A stretch of DNA of 64,000 bases. It comes from CAVYTF01 sp963708205 (GTDB taxonomy: Bacteria; Bacteroidota; Bacteroidia; Chitinophagales; Chitinophagaceae). Each line of letters opens with the position of its first letter. Within the stretch, counting starts at the first letter, position 1. The DNA lies in assembly GCA_963708205.1 (NCBI GenBank), contig OY970196.1:372001-436000 (forward strand). The letters are read 5' to 3'. The notes below the pieces were generated by a model. That model made no database searches. It was not told where the DNA came from and saw only the letters and a list, made by a program, of their open reading frames with translations. The translations under genes were made by a program, and so were the position numbers. Of this stretch, positions 46,216 through 54,233 are shown piece after piece.

Positions 46216-46731
46216 TTAATCTGTGCCACTTTTCAATTTTTGAACAAAGCCTATACCTGCTTCAGTAATGCCAATTATTTCAGTGGCAACGCCCATCTCT
46301 TTATAGGTATCAAAGAAAACAATTTTAGCAACCGGTATATTCAAGGTTGTTATTATAGCATACCCTTTACCGGTTAATTCGGAAATTGCCTGATCAAAGT
46401 CAGTAATAGGAACGCTATAAGCTATATGCTGCACACCTCCCTCCGGATTCTTTTCAAGATAATCCTGAAATATATTGCGCCCTGAAACCGGCTGAATAAG
46501 TTCAATGAACGCCCCTCCTGAATAAGCTATCGAAACAAGCCATTCAGCATCGGATGGCTCTCCGTAATAGGTACCTTCAAATTCTTGCGCACGAATGGTA
46601 ACAATATCACCAAAGTTGCCTACACCAGGCATGTTTTGAAAAAATGCTTCTGCAGTTTTAATATCTTTTACTACCCAGCCAACCTGATCTAAATTTGAAC
46701 CAATAGAAAGTTTTGTCTTTGCAGCATCCAT
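46216..46731 (-). CDS. VOC-superfamily (glyoxalase-like) protein
   Basis: The 171 residues form two beta-alpha-beta-beta-beta modules: LDQVGWVVKDIKTAEAFF (about 14-31), then GVQHIAYSVPITDFDQA (about 104-120) with GAFIELIQP between. Potential metal ligands are His107 and Glu in AFIELI and ATEIIG. No signal peptide. VOC proteins include glyoxalases, dioxygenases and resistance proteins; this one resembles methylmalonyl-CoA epimerase-like or dioxygenase-like members, activity unknown. It lies before a DUF1398 gene. Confidence 0.85.
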   Translation of the reverse strand: MDAAKTKLSIGSNLDQVGWVVKDIKTAEAFFQNMPGVGNFGDIVTIRAQEFEGTYYGEPSDAEWLVSIAYSGGAFIELIQPVSGRNIFQDYLEKNPEGGVQHIAYSVPITDFDQAISELTGKGYAIITTLNIPVAKIVFFDTYKEMGVATEIIGITEAGIGFVQKLKSGTD

Positions 46732-46800
46732 AAAATTGCTTTTGTAGTAAAATTATTTAAAGTTCCCTGTTGCATGACGCAAAACTCAAAATTTGCTGTT

Positions 46801-46866
46801 ATTACACGCAATTCCAAATTTCTATTTATAGATGCTGCGAATTGCAAATTTCATCTGGTATGTAGG
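46801..46866. repeat. 3'-end dispersed element R1, copy e
   Basis: ATTACACGCAATTCCAAATT, then TTATAGATGCTGCGAATTGC and TCATCTGGTATGTAG match R1 from end to end with a shortened middle. It ends 5 bp before the stop codon (minus direction) of the DUF1398 gene. Confidence 0.7.
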
Positions 46867-46871
46867 CAGCT

Positions 46872-47261
46872 TTATTGCGGTATTTCTTCAACTAAAATTT
46901 CATTACCTGCCTTATTATAATATGTGCAGGTCATTTTGTTCATAGAAACAGACCACTTTTCAATGCCCGATTTTGCACAGTCCTTACAGAAAGTCGGGTA
47001 ATCAGTTTTTCCTTGTTGGTGTTCTTTGAGGTCAGCCTTGAACTGTTCTGCCTTTGATGCTTCTGCAATTTCCAAAGCATCATATCTGGCTGTTGATGAA
47101 GTCTTGTAAGCATCGGCTCCATAATAGTTGGTATGTCCGTCTGTTACAAAAGTTTCATAATCAGTAACACCTAATTTTTTAATGTCCTGAATGTATGCAG
47201 GAAAGTCAGCACCTGATTTCACTTTACTGTGAGCTGCTTTGATTTGTTCTACTGTAAACAT
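46872..47261 (-). CDS. DUF1398 family protein
   Basis: The 129-residue cytoplasmic protein matches DUF1398, small proteins of unknown function in many bacteria (sometimes called phage envelope proteins by old annotation). Visible elements are VKSGADFPAYIQDIKKLGVTDYE-like (about 14-37), the THYx-like segment VTDGHTNYYG and a C-terminal WSVSMNKMTCTYYNKAGNEI. It is 77 bp downstream (minus direction) of an AraC-type regulator that may control it. Confidence 0.85.
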   Translation of the reverse strand: MFTVEQIKAAHSKVKSGADFPAYIQDIKKLGVTDYETFVTDGHTNYYGADAYKTSSTARYDALEIAEASKAEQFKADLKEHQQGKTDYPTFCKDCAKSGIEKWSVSMNKMTCTYYNKAGNEILVEEIPQ

Positions 47262-47338
47262 CTTTTTAATTTTTAATTGTTATTAATGATGCAAAAGTGG
47301 AACAAGCAAAAAAACTGTGATTGTAAAAAATCGTTTGT

Positions 47339-48103
47339 TTACAAAAAGCGTTTAAAAGTTTCAGGCGTATCGCCGGTATATTGTTTAAAATTTTTAATGA
47401 AGTGAGCCTGGTCAAAAAAGTTATTCTCGTAACAAATTTCAGTTAAGGATTTGATGTTGTTTAAATCATTTAATACAGACTGAAAGCGGACTATAGAAGC
47501 AAATTTTTTAGGCGTTGTTCCCACCAGTTTTCTAAACCTTTTTTCAAAAGGGCTTTGACTGATAAATAGCTTTTCATTAAGATCTTTGATCTTTATCATT
47601 CCTTTTGAGCTATAGATAAGTTTAACAGCTTCAATAATAAGTTTGTCGCTTTGAATATCTTTTAATTGCGAAAGCAAAAAATTCTCAACAATATGGATAC
47701 GCTCACTGTCTGTTTTGGCAAACGCCAACTTTTCTTCCGTATCATTTACTTTAGTTTTATTAAAAATACTTTCAAGCGAAACGCTTTGATTAAACAGTTC
47801 GTTAGCAGGACAGGAAGTAAAGTAAGTCAGTCCAATTTCGGTGAAGTAAACCAATATCGTTCCTGTGTCAGTTGAATTTTTGAATAATTTGTAAGTGTCC
47901 GAAATGCCTGTTATTCCTGCGGTTGCAAGGTTTGTTTCTTTGTCATCAGTAACGGTTGCTAATCGTCCGCGGTATTGAAAGCCAATTACCAAACTTGTAG
48001 AAGGGAGAACTTTGTAAATGTTCTCCGTTTTATTTTCAGAAACCACTAAATATTTAATGTAGGGCTTTAGTCTGTCTGTAGGTATAATTTTGTCGAACCT
48101 CAT
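47339..48103 (-). CDS. AraC-family transcriptional regulator
   Basis: The 254-residue protein has an N-terminal ligand or dimer domain (about 1-150; LKPYIKYLVVSENK) and a C-terminal double helix-turn-helix AraC domain (about 155-254) with IKDLNEKLFISQSPFEKRFRK-like and ITEICYENNFFDQAHFIKNFKQYTG-like segments. It lies upstream of DUF1398 and VOC genes on the same strand, so it probably regulates these or itself. Effector unknown. Confidence 0.9.
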   Translation of the reverse strand: MRFDKIIPTDRLKPYIKYLVVSENKTENIYKVLPSTSLVIGFQYRGRLATVTDDKETNLATAGITGISDTYKLFKNSTDTGTILVYFTEIGLTYFTSCPANELFNQSVSLESIFNKTKVNDTEEKLAFAKTDSERIHIVENFLLSQLKDIQSDKLIIEAVKLIYSSKGMIKIKDLNEKLFISQSPFEKRFRKLVGTTPKKFASIVRFQSVLNDLNNIKSLTEICYENNFFDQAHFIKNFKQYTGDTPETFKRFL

Positions 48104-48152
48104 ACTGGTATGTTATCGCTCTGGAATTCCCTGCAACGCGACGATTGTGGAT

Positions 48153-48236
48153 ATTATACGCAGTCCCAAATATACTATTCATTTCTTTTGCCTTGATAAG
48201 TAGATGCGGCGAAGGTGTAAACTAAGCCGGGTATGG
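48153..48236. repeat. 3'-end dispersed element R1, copy f (overlaps a gene end)
   Basis: The copy runs from ATTATACGCAGTCCCAAATA through TTCATTTCTTTTGCCTTGAT and AGATGCGGCGAAGGTGTAAA to CTAAGCCGGGTATGG, nearly full length. Its last 15 bases lie inside the 48222 gene, so the element supplies that gene's last codons and TAG stop. Confidence 0.8.
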
Positions 48237-48707
48237 TTTTTTTTTGCCAAACACCAGTAGGCAAGAGATCATGCAGCCGACACAAAATCCAGTGATAATA
48301 TTATACACAAAATGTCTAGGGTCAATAGGATATAAAAAATCTTGTGTTTTGTTTGACTGAAGTAATTTGTCTACAATAGAATTGAAATATATTTTAACTG
48401 CCGCATGCCTAAGAAAAATTGAAAATGATATGCAACCTAAAATAAGAAGAAAAGAAATGATTTTTTTTAAAGTTGATAATGATAAAAGCATCCAGGTAAA
48501 TACCGTAATCAAGGGAATAAGCCCGCAGATAATCGAAAATAAAAGCGATGTTTTTAATATTCTGTTATCCGATATTATATTAAATGTTATTCCCTGAATG
48601 TGTGGTTCAAAAAAAGAAAAAATTATTTTATAGCATAAGAGGCCGGTTAAAAAAAATGTCAGTGAGACAAATAAGGATTGAATGATAACTTTCTTATTGT
48701 ATTTCAT
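48222..48707 (-). CDS. Small membrane protein of unknown function
   Basis: This 161-residue protein has about four membrane segments (about 9-30, 53-75, 82-98 and 130-153) and no motif that I recognise. The stop codon and last few residues (KKPYPA) are encoded by the overlapping repeat element at 48153-48236, so the original C-terminus may have been replaced. It is the first of a run of small minus-strand genes around the IS110 element. It could be a cassette-like accessory gene. Confidence 0.65.
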   Translation of the reverse strand: MKYNKKVIIQSLFVSLTFFLTGLLCYKIIFSFFEPHIQGITFNIISDNRILKTSLLFSIICGLIPLITVFTWMLLSLSTLKKIISFLLILGCISFSIFLRHAAVKIYFNSIVDKLLQSNKTQDFLYPIDPRHFVYNIITGFCVGCMISCLLVFGKKKPYPA

Positions 48708-49187
48708 TTTGGCTTATAGGCACCACAAAGATTCCTGTTTCCATCCAATCCCAAATATACTCTTCATTTCTTTCGCCTTTGATAAATTAGATGCGGCGAA
48801 GGTGTATGTTAGTTGCTGGTGAAGAACACAATAAGGGCGGAAATTACGTCTGACCGATATTAGATGATGGTAGTATAAAAGCTGATTGTTAGTTCCGTCT
48901 GCCAGCATAGCAGCAAACCCCATCCTATGTTTACAATTAATAAATTTATAAGTCAAAGAATTAACAAATTTCGAAAGAACAAAAGGCGGAATAAGATGGT
49001 AAAACCCAATTGGTATCAAGCCATTACAACATGATTATCCCCGCCCTTTTTCTTACCCGATGCTGAACAGTTCAACAAGCTTCAGTAAAAGCCTGCATTA
49101 GGATAGATAGCACAGTGTAAGATTGTTCTTCCGTTTGTTTTTTTCTTCATTTAAAATTACTATCATCTCATCAAAAAACAATTATTT
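48708..49187. other. 480-bp region left of transposase gene
   Basis: This region holds an R1 repeat (48745-48806), a stretch with no recognisable gene and, from about 49026, what is probably the left non-coding end of the IS110 element. An open frame of 101 codons (48714-49019, minus) reads through the R1 repeat and has no domain; it is not accepted as a gene. Confidence 0.6.
48745..48806. repeat. 3'-end dispersed element R1, copy g
   Basis: CAATCCCAAATATACTCTTC then ATTTCTTTCGCCTTTGATAA and AGATGCGGCGAAGGTGTA match R1. Unlike most copies it lies 38 bp upstream of a start codon (48707), not downstream of a stop; a gene once located to its right may have been lost or displaced by the IS element. 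Confidence 0.75.
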
Positions 49188-50208
49188 ATGGAAGTAAAAA
49201 AATTATGCTGCGGCATTGATGTATCGCACACAAAACTTGATGTATGCTACCAAAATAATTTGGGAGAGTTGTTTCACTTGCAGGTTGGAAACAACAATGC
49301 CGGTTATCAAAAGATCATAGAGCATACCGGTACTAATTATCATTTTGTAATGGAAGCCACTGGTGTATATTATATTCGTCTGGTCTTTTATTTACACCAA
49401 TTAGGCTGTGCAATAAGTGTGGTAAATGCAATATCGGTTAAGCGTTATATACAAATGCACCTGGAGCGTAATAAAACCGATAAAAAAGATGCCGTTTGGA
49501 TATGCCGTTATGCTATAGAGCAACAACCACCATATTGGCAAATGCCCGACAGCGCTTACTTTGAAAGCAAACAACTGTATAATATTATAAGGGAATATAC
49601 AGAGCAAATCAAACGCATCAATAATCAATTGCACAGCCTCAGGTTACTTCCTGTTCCCAGTAATGACACCATCAAATCCCTGGAAAGAATAATAGTCTGC
49701 ATGGAAAAAGAGATCAAACAGCTTGAACAAAAACTGCAGTTATTGCTACAGCAATGGCAGCCGGAACAATTAAAAAATGTAAGCAGCATAAAGGGTATTG
49801 GCAAAAGAGCTGCAGCAATGCTGATCGTATTTACACAAGGATTTAAGTATACCAAAAATCATCGCCAGTTGATAAGCTTTGCCGGTTTAGCACCCACGCA
49901 GTATAGCAGTGGCAGCAGCATAGAAGGCAAGTCCAGGATATACAAACGGGGTGGAAAAAACTTGCGTGATGTGCTGTACATGTGCAGCATGAATGCTATG
50001 AAAACCAATCCGGCGTGCAAGGCTCTTTATGAAAGGTTAAGAGCAAATGGAAAGACCGGAAAACAGGCACTGATAGCAGTATGCAATAAATTATTAAAAC
50101 AGGTATTTGCAGTGGTAAAAAACAACAGTTTGTATCAACCGAATTATTGTTCACCAAAACCTTAAAAAAGATCAACTTTTATTTGTTTTTTTACACAGTT
50201 CATGTTGT
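49026..50208 (+). mobile_element. IS110-family insertion sequence (limits approximate)
   Basis: One full transposase gene (49188-50165) is flanked by a 160-bp non-coding left end and a short right end. A 9-bp inverted repeat, ACAACATGA at 49026-49034 and TCATGTTGT at 50200-50208, is taken as the tentative boundary, giving 1183 bp. IS110 elements have no typical terminal repeats or target duplication, so the ends could be off by tens of bases. Members of the IS110 group carry a bridge RNA in the left non-coding end; here the candidate region is 49026-49187, containing the dyad TGAACAGTTCA (49064-49074). Confidence 0.6.
49188..50165 (+). CDS. IS110-family DEDD transposase (recombinase)
   Basis: This 325-residue protein has an N-terminal RuvC-like DEDD domain and a C-terminal transposase_20 domain. 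The acidic residues are visible: Asp11 in GIDVS, Glu56 in VMEATGVYY, Asp98 and Asp101 in KTDKKDAVW. A coiled-coil linker lies at about residues 130-190 and the C-terminal core contains SIKGIGKRAAAML (about 200-212) and SFAGLAPTQYSSGSS (about 230-244), whose serines include the expected nucleophile. Length is typical and the gene is intact, so the element may still be active. Confidence 0.95.
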   Translation: MEVKKLCCGIDVSHTKLDVCYQNNLGELFHLQVGNNNAGYQKIIEHTGTNYHFVMEATGVYYIRLVFYLHQLGCAISVVNAISVKRYIQMHLERNKTDKKDAVWICRYAIEQQPPYWQMPDSAYFESKQLYNIIREYTEQIKRINNQLHSLRLLPVPSNDTIKSLERIIVCMEKEIKQLEQKLQLLLQQWQPEQLKNVSSIKGIGKRAAAMLIVFTQGFKYTKNHRQLISFAGLAPTQYSSGSSIEGKSRIYKRGGKNLRDVLYMCSMNAMKTNPACKALYERLRANGKTGKQALIAVCNKLLKQVFAVVKNNSLYQPNYCSPKP

Positions 50209-50217
50209 GTGCCGTTT

Positions 50218-51735
50218 TTATTCAAAAATTCTTGTCTTAAAAAGTTCTTTCATTTTGTCAAAGTCTTGTCTGGGCTTTTGGCAAATATATATTCTTTGAT
50301 AAAGTTCTTCTTCGTTATCCGCATAAGGATTATAAATCGTTCTTACTAATTTCACATCGTCAAAATAAGGATTGAAAAAATCGCCAACGCGATAACTTAA
50401 AGCAATAATTGTATTTGGCATTTGTCCTTTCGGCGCCCAACTGTAAAAACTTCCATGATATGAAAATGCCTTGGGTAAATTGTAATCAACTCCCAATAAG
50501 TTTACCGCTCCTGCTTGTCCATAATGTTTGCCCCAAATCATACAGTTTTGTTTATCATTTGCGGGTAAACTGTCGTAAACCGATTTTAGTTGTTGCATCG
50601 TTTCTTTCCATTTTTCTTTGGTATAATACTCGTCATATTTTACAGCATATTTTCCACCTTCAATGTCTTTCTTTTCGTATTTATAAATTGATTTCAAATA
50701 ATGGTTGAAAGTATAAACCGGCATACCAAAAGGAATTAAAATAGCGCCCAACATCAATAAAAAAGTAACCGGATAAAATACCCATTTTCTTTTTGGCAAA
50801 ACAATTTGTTCCCAAAATAGGGCGCCAAAAGGTATAACTGTCAAAACGATGGGATAAAAATAATAAGGCTTTCCATTTTCAAACGATAGGAAAGCGGTAG
50901 ATAAAATAATGGAAACTGCTAATGGAAGATTGATTGTTTTATTGTTTTTAAAAATATAAAAGGATGCAGGAAAAATAATCAGCAAAGAAGTTAAAGGGTT
51001 AATCTCAATCATCAATTGTCCCAAAGTGCCCGCACGCGAAAGATTGTCTAATTGTGTTTCGTACAGGCGGCTAAACATTTGCAACACAGGAAAACCATTT
51101 GCATATTGCCAGATCAAATTCGGAAGCAATAACAAGGTTACTACGATTATATGTTGCCAAAAACGTTGGTGTAATAATGCTTGACGTGTCCTTTTAAAAA
51201 ATAATAATGAGCATAATCCGAAGATGAAAAACAAAGCATCATACTTGACAGAAAAACCTAAAACAACAAAGGCTGTTAAGTACCATAAACTTCTCTTGTC
51301 AAGATATTTTATAAACCTTGTAAGCTGATAAAAACCCAACACCCAAAATAACTGGCTGAAAACTACAGGTTGAAAAAGTTGTTCTGAGCGACCAAAACTT
51401 GGTCCAATAATTATGCACAAAAGAGCCAGGAAGACCGCGCTGTTTTTTCCACCTAATTCAATTGTTGTTTTTGCAACATAAACCATGATCAGAATACTTG
51501 CAATGTGAGCAAACATATGATGAACATATACAGAGCTACTCCCAAAAATATTTTGAATAAATGCCAATATTCCAATCAATGGCGGAAACTCCATATATCC
51601 AAATGCCAAATGCTTGCCTGTTTCAATATGCAATAATTCGTCCCCTTGAAAACCTGAATGACTGTCAGCAATTAAATGAAGTGTCAGCTTTACAATGCAG
51701 AAAATGAGAATTATTAGCTTGGTCTGTCTATTCAT
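50218..51735 (-). CDS. Glycosyltransferase family 39-like membrane protein
   Basis: From the ATG at 51733-51735 this 505-residue protein has about ten membrane helices. After the first helix it shows HSGFQGDELLHIETGKHLAFGYMEFPPL, the extracytoplasmic acidic loop of GT39/ArnT/PMT-type enzymes that use polyprenyl-phosphate sugar donors, and a soluble C-terminal tail of about 130 residues (from about 375). A TTG start 39 bp upstream lies inside the preceding folded spacer and is not used. It is cassette-like: folded spacer upstream, IS110 element just downstream (9 bp after the stop). The acceptor is unknown. Confidence 0.85.
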   Translation of the reverse strand: MNRQTKLIILIFCIVKLTLHLIADSHSGFQGDELLHIETGKHLAFGYMEFPPLIGILAFIQNIFGSSSVYVHHMFAHIASILIMVYVAKTTIELGGKNSAVFLALLCIIIGPSFGRSEQLFQPVVFSQLFWVLGFYQLTRFIKYLDKRSLWYLTAFVVLGFSVKYDALFFIFGLCSLLFFKRTRQALLHQRFWQHIIVVTLLLLPNLIWQYANGFPVLQMFSRLYETQLDNLSRAGTLGQLMIEINPLTSLLIIFPASFYIFKNNKTINLPLAVSIILSTAFLSFENGKPYYFYPIVLTVIPFGALFWEQIVLPKRKWVFYPVTFLLMLGAILIPFGMPVYTFNHYLKSIYKYEKKDIEGGKYAVKYDEYYTKEKWKETMQQLKSVYDSLPANDKQNCMIWGKHYGQAGAVNLLGVDYNLPKAFSYHGSFYSWAPKGQMPNTIIALSYRVGDFFNPYFDDVKLVRTIYNPYADNEEELYQRIYICQKPRQDFDKMKELFKTRIFE

Positions 51736-51772
51736 TCGTTTGATTAATAAGGTAGGTCGTAAAAGGGCATAC

Positions 51773-51961
51773 AACGTCAGGGCTTGGCGAAGAACTGGTA
51801 TTTGAAATTCGTCAGCCCGAACCGCTGCTAAATTTATAATTAAAAGTTCATTGTTATTTCTATTGCCAAATTTATAATGTCGGGCTGATTACTGAAGCTT
51901 AATAGCGAAACGAAAGTTGATGTTGCGTTACGTCAGCCAGTTTTTTGCCAAACCAATTGTT
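51773..51961 (-). other. 189-bp folded spacer 1, attC-like
   Basis: On the minus strand the spacer starts with AAC overlapping the preceding gene's stop codon. It then reads 4 nt, GGTTTGGC, a 5-nt loop and ACTGG; near the other end it has CCAGT, a 5-nt loop, GCCAAGCC, 5 nt and GTT. The two halves pair perfectly (one G-T), and a nested hairpin TCAGCCCGA/TCGGGCTGA lies inside (51812-51888). The next gene starts 38 nt after the GTT. This is the layout of an integron attC site between cassettes, though the terminal 7-mers are not canonical. Confidence 0.6.
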
Positions 51962-52580
51962 AGCTGCGGTTATATAGTGGTTCAACTTTGTCACTTAAAA
52001 CTTTAAGTCTCCGTTTCTGCATATCAACTGAAAGTTTGTAAATAATCATTTCTGGATATTTGTTCCCTTTTTTTATTTGTTTTGTAACTCTTACGAAATA
52101 TTGATTTGCTTCTGGTGTTTCGTCAATAATAAATCGTAGTAGTCCATCTTCCACATCATCAGCAAAGTCTTCATGAACATTGGTAAATGTTGTGTCAGAA
52201 AGAATAAAGTCTCTAACTTTTTGTTCATTGTCTAAAAGTCTGTCAACTTCTTTGCTCATTTTTGTTCGCCAGTCCTGTCCATATTTATTTGCAATGATTT
52301 TTGATACAGAGTTATTGTTTCTTTTAATACTGTCAATATTAATTTCAGGTGTTAAATCTTTTCCATCTGCTGAAATTAAAGGTGAACAATAGCCGCTTAC
52401 TATATAATATTTAAAGCCAAATTTCCGAGCAGCAACATTTACTGCATGTGTTCTTGTCGCATCAATTGCACCATAAGTTAGCATTGTCAAAAGTGTGTCT
52501 TTTGATTTATTGTTTTGTCCTAAAACAGTTATTGTTAATGAAAGTAAAATAAAAGTTAGTATGATGAATTGCTTAAACAT
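51960..52580 (-). CDS. Exported protein of unknown function
   Basis: The ATG at 52578-52580 gives 206 residues with a signal peptide (MFKQFIILTFILLSLTITVLG, cleavage near 21). Upstream in-frame codons to 52721 lie inside folded spacer 2 and are excluded. The body contains TYGAIDATRTHAVNVAARKFGFKYYIVSGYC and YGQDWRTKMSKEVDRLL, typical of small Bacteroidota exported proteins of unknown role; no family is assigned. The stop codon TAA overlaps the AAC of spacer 1. It has folded spacers on both sides, as a cassette gene would. Confidence 0.78.
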   Translation of the reverse strand: MFKQFIILTFILLSLTITVLGQNNKSKDTLLTMLTYGAIDATRTHAVNVAARKFGFKYYIVSGYCSPLISADGKDLTPEINIDSIKRNNNSVSKIIANKYGQDWRTKMSKEVDRLLDNEQKVRDFILSDTTFTNVHEDFADDVEDGLLRFIIDETPEANQYFVRVTKQIKKGNKYPEMIIYKLSVDMQKRRLKVLSDKVEPLYNRS

Positions 52581-52614
52581 TTTTTGAATTTCAGGTTGCA
52601 AAATAATCGCTGCT

Positions 52615-52803
52615 AACGTGGAAGCGTTTGCGCTGGGCTGGTAATAGCGATTGGCAAGCCTGTTACAAATGCTTAATTGAAAAACTGAAGTTGAAAATAT
52701 GAAACATAAGCTAAATAGCAAAGGTCAAGCTGGAACAATTGCGGATGCTTGCAAAATTGCTGAGAACTTAGTATCGAGCCAGCCTATTGCAAACGCATTT
52801 GTT
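52615..52803 (-). other. 189-bp folded spacer 2, attC-like
   Basis: On the minus strand it reads AAC, 4 nt, GCGTTTGC, a 4-nt loop, GGCTGG; then near the other end CCAGCC, a 4-nt loop, GCAAACGC, 6 nt and GTT. All 14 stem positions pair perfectly. Outside the AAC/GTT there is a further CTGC/GCAG pair. The overall span, 189 bp, equals that of spacer 1 although the sequences differ. It begins 10 bp after the stop of the PorT-like gene and ends 34 bp before the next start codon. Confidence 0.62.
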
Positions 52804-52813
52804 GGTGGCAGTT

Positions 52814-53401
52814 TTATTGTTTGCTTTTTAATAAATAAATAAGGTTTATTTGAAATGTACGATTCTTATACGAACCAAAAATGTTTTCGTCTTGTCTTAT
52901 TTGAGATAGTCCAAACGAATACCTTGTTTCTAAATTAAGCTTTCTAAAAATTTTAAATCCAAGTCCTCCTGCAAGTGAAAAGTCAAACTTATTATAATCG
53001 TCAGCAACGCTTTTATTCAAGGTGCTATTTTTCATTTTTGCATTTATTAAGAAGTTGAATTCAGGTCCAACTTGAAAATAAATTTTATCTGTAGGTAAAT
53101 AGTGAAGTAGTACTGGAAAAGATAAATATCTTAAATGGGTTGCCGTTGTGCCGCTTGGAATTAATACACTATTGAAACCTTTGCCTGAAACTAATGCTTC
53201 TGTATTTAATAATAAGTCATTACTTATTTTGTGTCTGAAAACTATACCCGTATTAAAATCTAACAAAGTGCTGAAGTCGTTTTTGTTAGAATTGTTAACA
53301 TTAGAAATGTTAAGTCCTAATTTCACTCCTAAATTATTCTGTCCGTATAAAAAACTCGATATAAGTATAAAAAGAAAGAGTAAATAAAATAATTTATTCA
53401 T
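52814..53401 (-). CDS. PorT-family outer-membrane beta-barrel protein
   Basis: The 195-residue protein has a signal peptide (about residues 1-20, ending FLYGQ) and then eight or so alternating amphipathic strands, including NNLGVKLGLNISNV (about 22-35), LRYLSFPVLLHYLP, IYFQVGPEFNFLI and NLETRYSFGLS. This is the small outer-membrane beta-barrel family (OMP_b-brl_2/PorT-like) frequent in Bacteroidota. It is followed by folded spacer 2 and is the last gene before the large tandem-array region. Specific function unknown. Confidence 0.85.
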   Translation of the reverse strand: MNKLFYLLFLFILISSFLYGQNNLGVKLGLNISNVNNSNKNDFSTLLDFNTGIVFRHKISNDLLLNTEALVSGKGFNSVLIPSGTTATHLRYLSFPVLLHYLPTDKIYFQVGPEFNFLINAKMKNSTLNKSVADDYNKFDFSLAGGLGFKIFRKLNLETRYSFGLSQIRQDENIFGSYKNRTFQINLIYLLKSKQ

Positions 53402-53799
53402 AATCTTGATTTAGTGTCGTTTAAATTTTCAGACTGACAAATATTTTTAAATAATCGTTGTACAAGTTCGAAAATTATTTATGTTTTAGCTTTGTGTCTG
53501 TTGCACTAAACGCTGCTCACAAAAACTTGCCACCAACTCATAAATATACGACACTCCCCACATCTCCTCCAAAAAATTCTTTATTGATTTTCAATCTTTT
53601 ACTCTTCGCCTTTTTGTATCTGCCTGACGGCAGACAGGTTGTTATTGCGCCAATGACATTTATTGTTTTTCATAATATATAATTATTCTTCCACCCAAAC
53701 CATCCTTCTTCCCTTCAATCCCAAAACAATTACCTACAATCTTTTCTTTTTTTTTCTATCGGTTAGTATTTCACCAAACGAAACTTTTTTGTAGTAATT

Positions 53800-53823
53800 C
53801 CGGCCGGTGCGGACACCAACCGG
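53800..53823. repeat. Hairpin repeat R3, copy 1
   Basis: Arms CCGGCCGGTG and CACCAACCGG pair (two mismatches) around a CGGA loop, followed by TAAAAGAAAATTAG. A related hairpin with a related tail is at 61562-61582. Confidence 0.55.
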
Positions 53824-53918
53824 TAAAAGAAAATTAGAAATAGTCTTTCAAGATTGTACATTTCAAATCTCACCCTAATTACACTCTTCCAAAAAAATAA
53901 AGCTGCGCAATGCAATCT

Positions 53919-54233
53919 CATCGGACAGCATTCCTTAACCATCGGACAGCATTCCTTAACCATCGGACAGCATTCCTTAACCATCGGACAGCATTCCTTA
54001 ACCATCAGACAGCATTCCTTAACCATCGGACAGCATTCTTTAACTATCGGACGGCATTCCTTAACCATCGGATAGCATTCCTTAACTATCGGACAGCATT
54101 CCTTAACCATCGGACAGCATTCCTTAACCATCGGACAGCATTCCTTAACCATCGGAGAGCATTCCTTAACCATCGGACAGCATTCCTTAACCATCGGACA
54201 ACATTCCTTAACCATCGCATAACAATCTTTAAT
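53919..54233. repeat. 21-bp tandem array 2 (15 units)
   Basis: Fifteen contiguous units of CATCGGACAGCATTCCTTAAC (consensus written without its last base) run from 53919 to 54233. Units 1-4, 10, 11 and 13 are identical; units 5-9, 12 and 14 differ at one or two positions, and unit 15 is degenerate. No spacers separate the units. Open frames on both strands (7-residue repeats such as MVKECCP or LNHRTAF) are incidental. Confidence 0.95.

Noticed and set aside
48714..49019. 101-codon open frame on the minus strand
   Set aside because: It reads through R1 copy g and has no domain or signal peptide.
49113..50199. Second inverted pair ACAGTGTAA/TTACACAGT as possible IS ends
   Set aside because: It has one mismatch and would leave only 75 bp upstream of the transposase, too little for a bridge RNA; the outer 9-bp pair was preferred, though neither is proven.
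51736..51774. TTG start extending the GT39-like gene by 13 codons
   Set aside because: The extension lies in the right end of folded spacer 1; the internal ATG gives the expected N-terminal helix.
52581..52721. 47-codon N-terminal extension of the 51960 gene
   Set aside because: It is inside folded spacer 2, and a clean signal peptide begins at the ATG at 52580.
52615..52803. Canonical integron attC site
   Set aside because: The terminal 7-mers are not RYYYAAC/GTTRRRY and no integrase is seen in the window, so it is called attC-like only.
53763..53850. Minus-strand end FYRLVSAPAGITTKKFRLVKY resembles a type IX sorting-domain tail
   Set aside because: Only about 20 residues, no preceding domain, and most of the DNA is the R3 hairpin repeat, a copy of which at 61562 does not keep this reading. 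At best a remnant.
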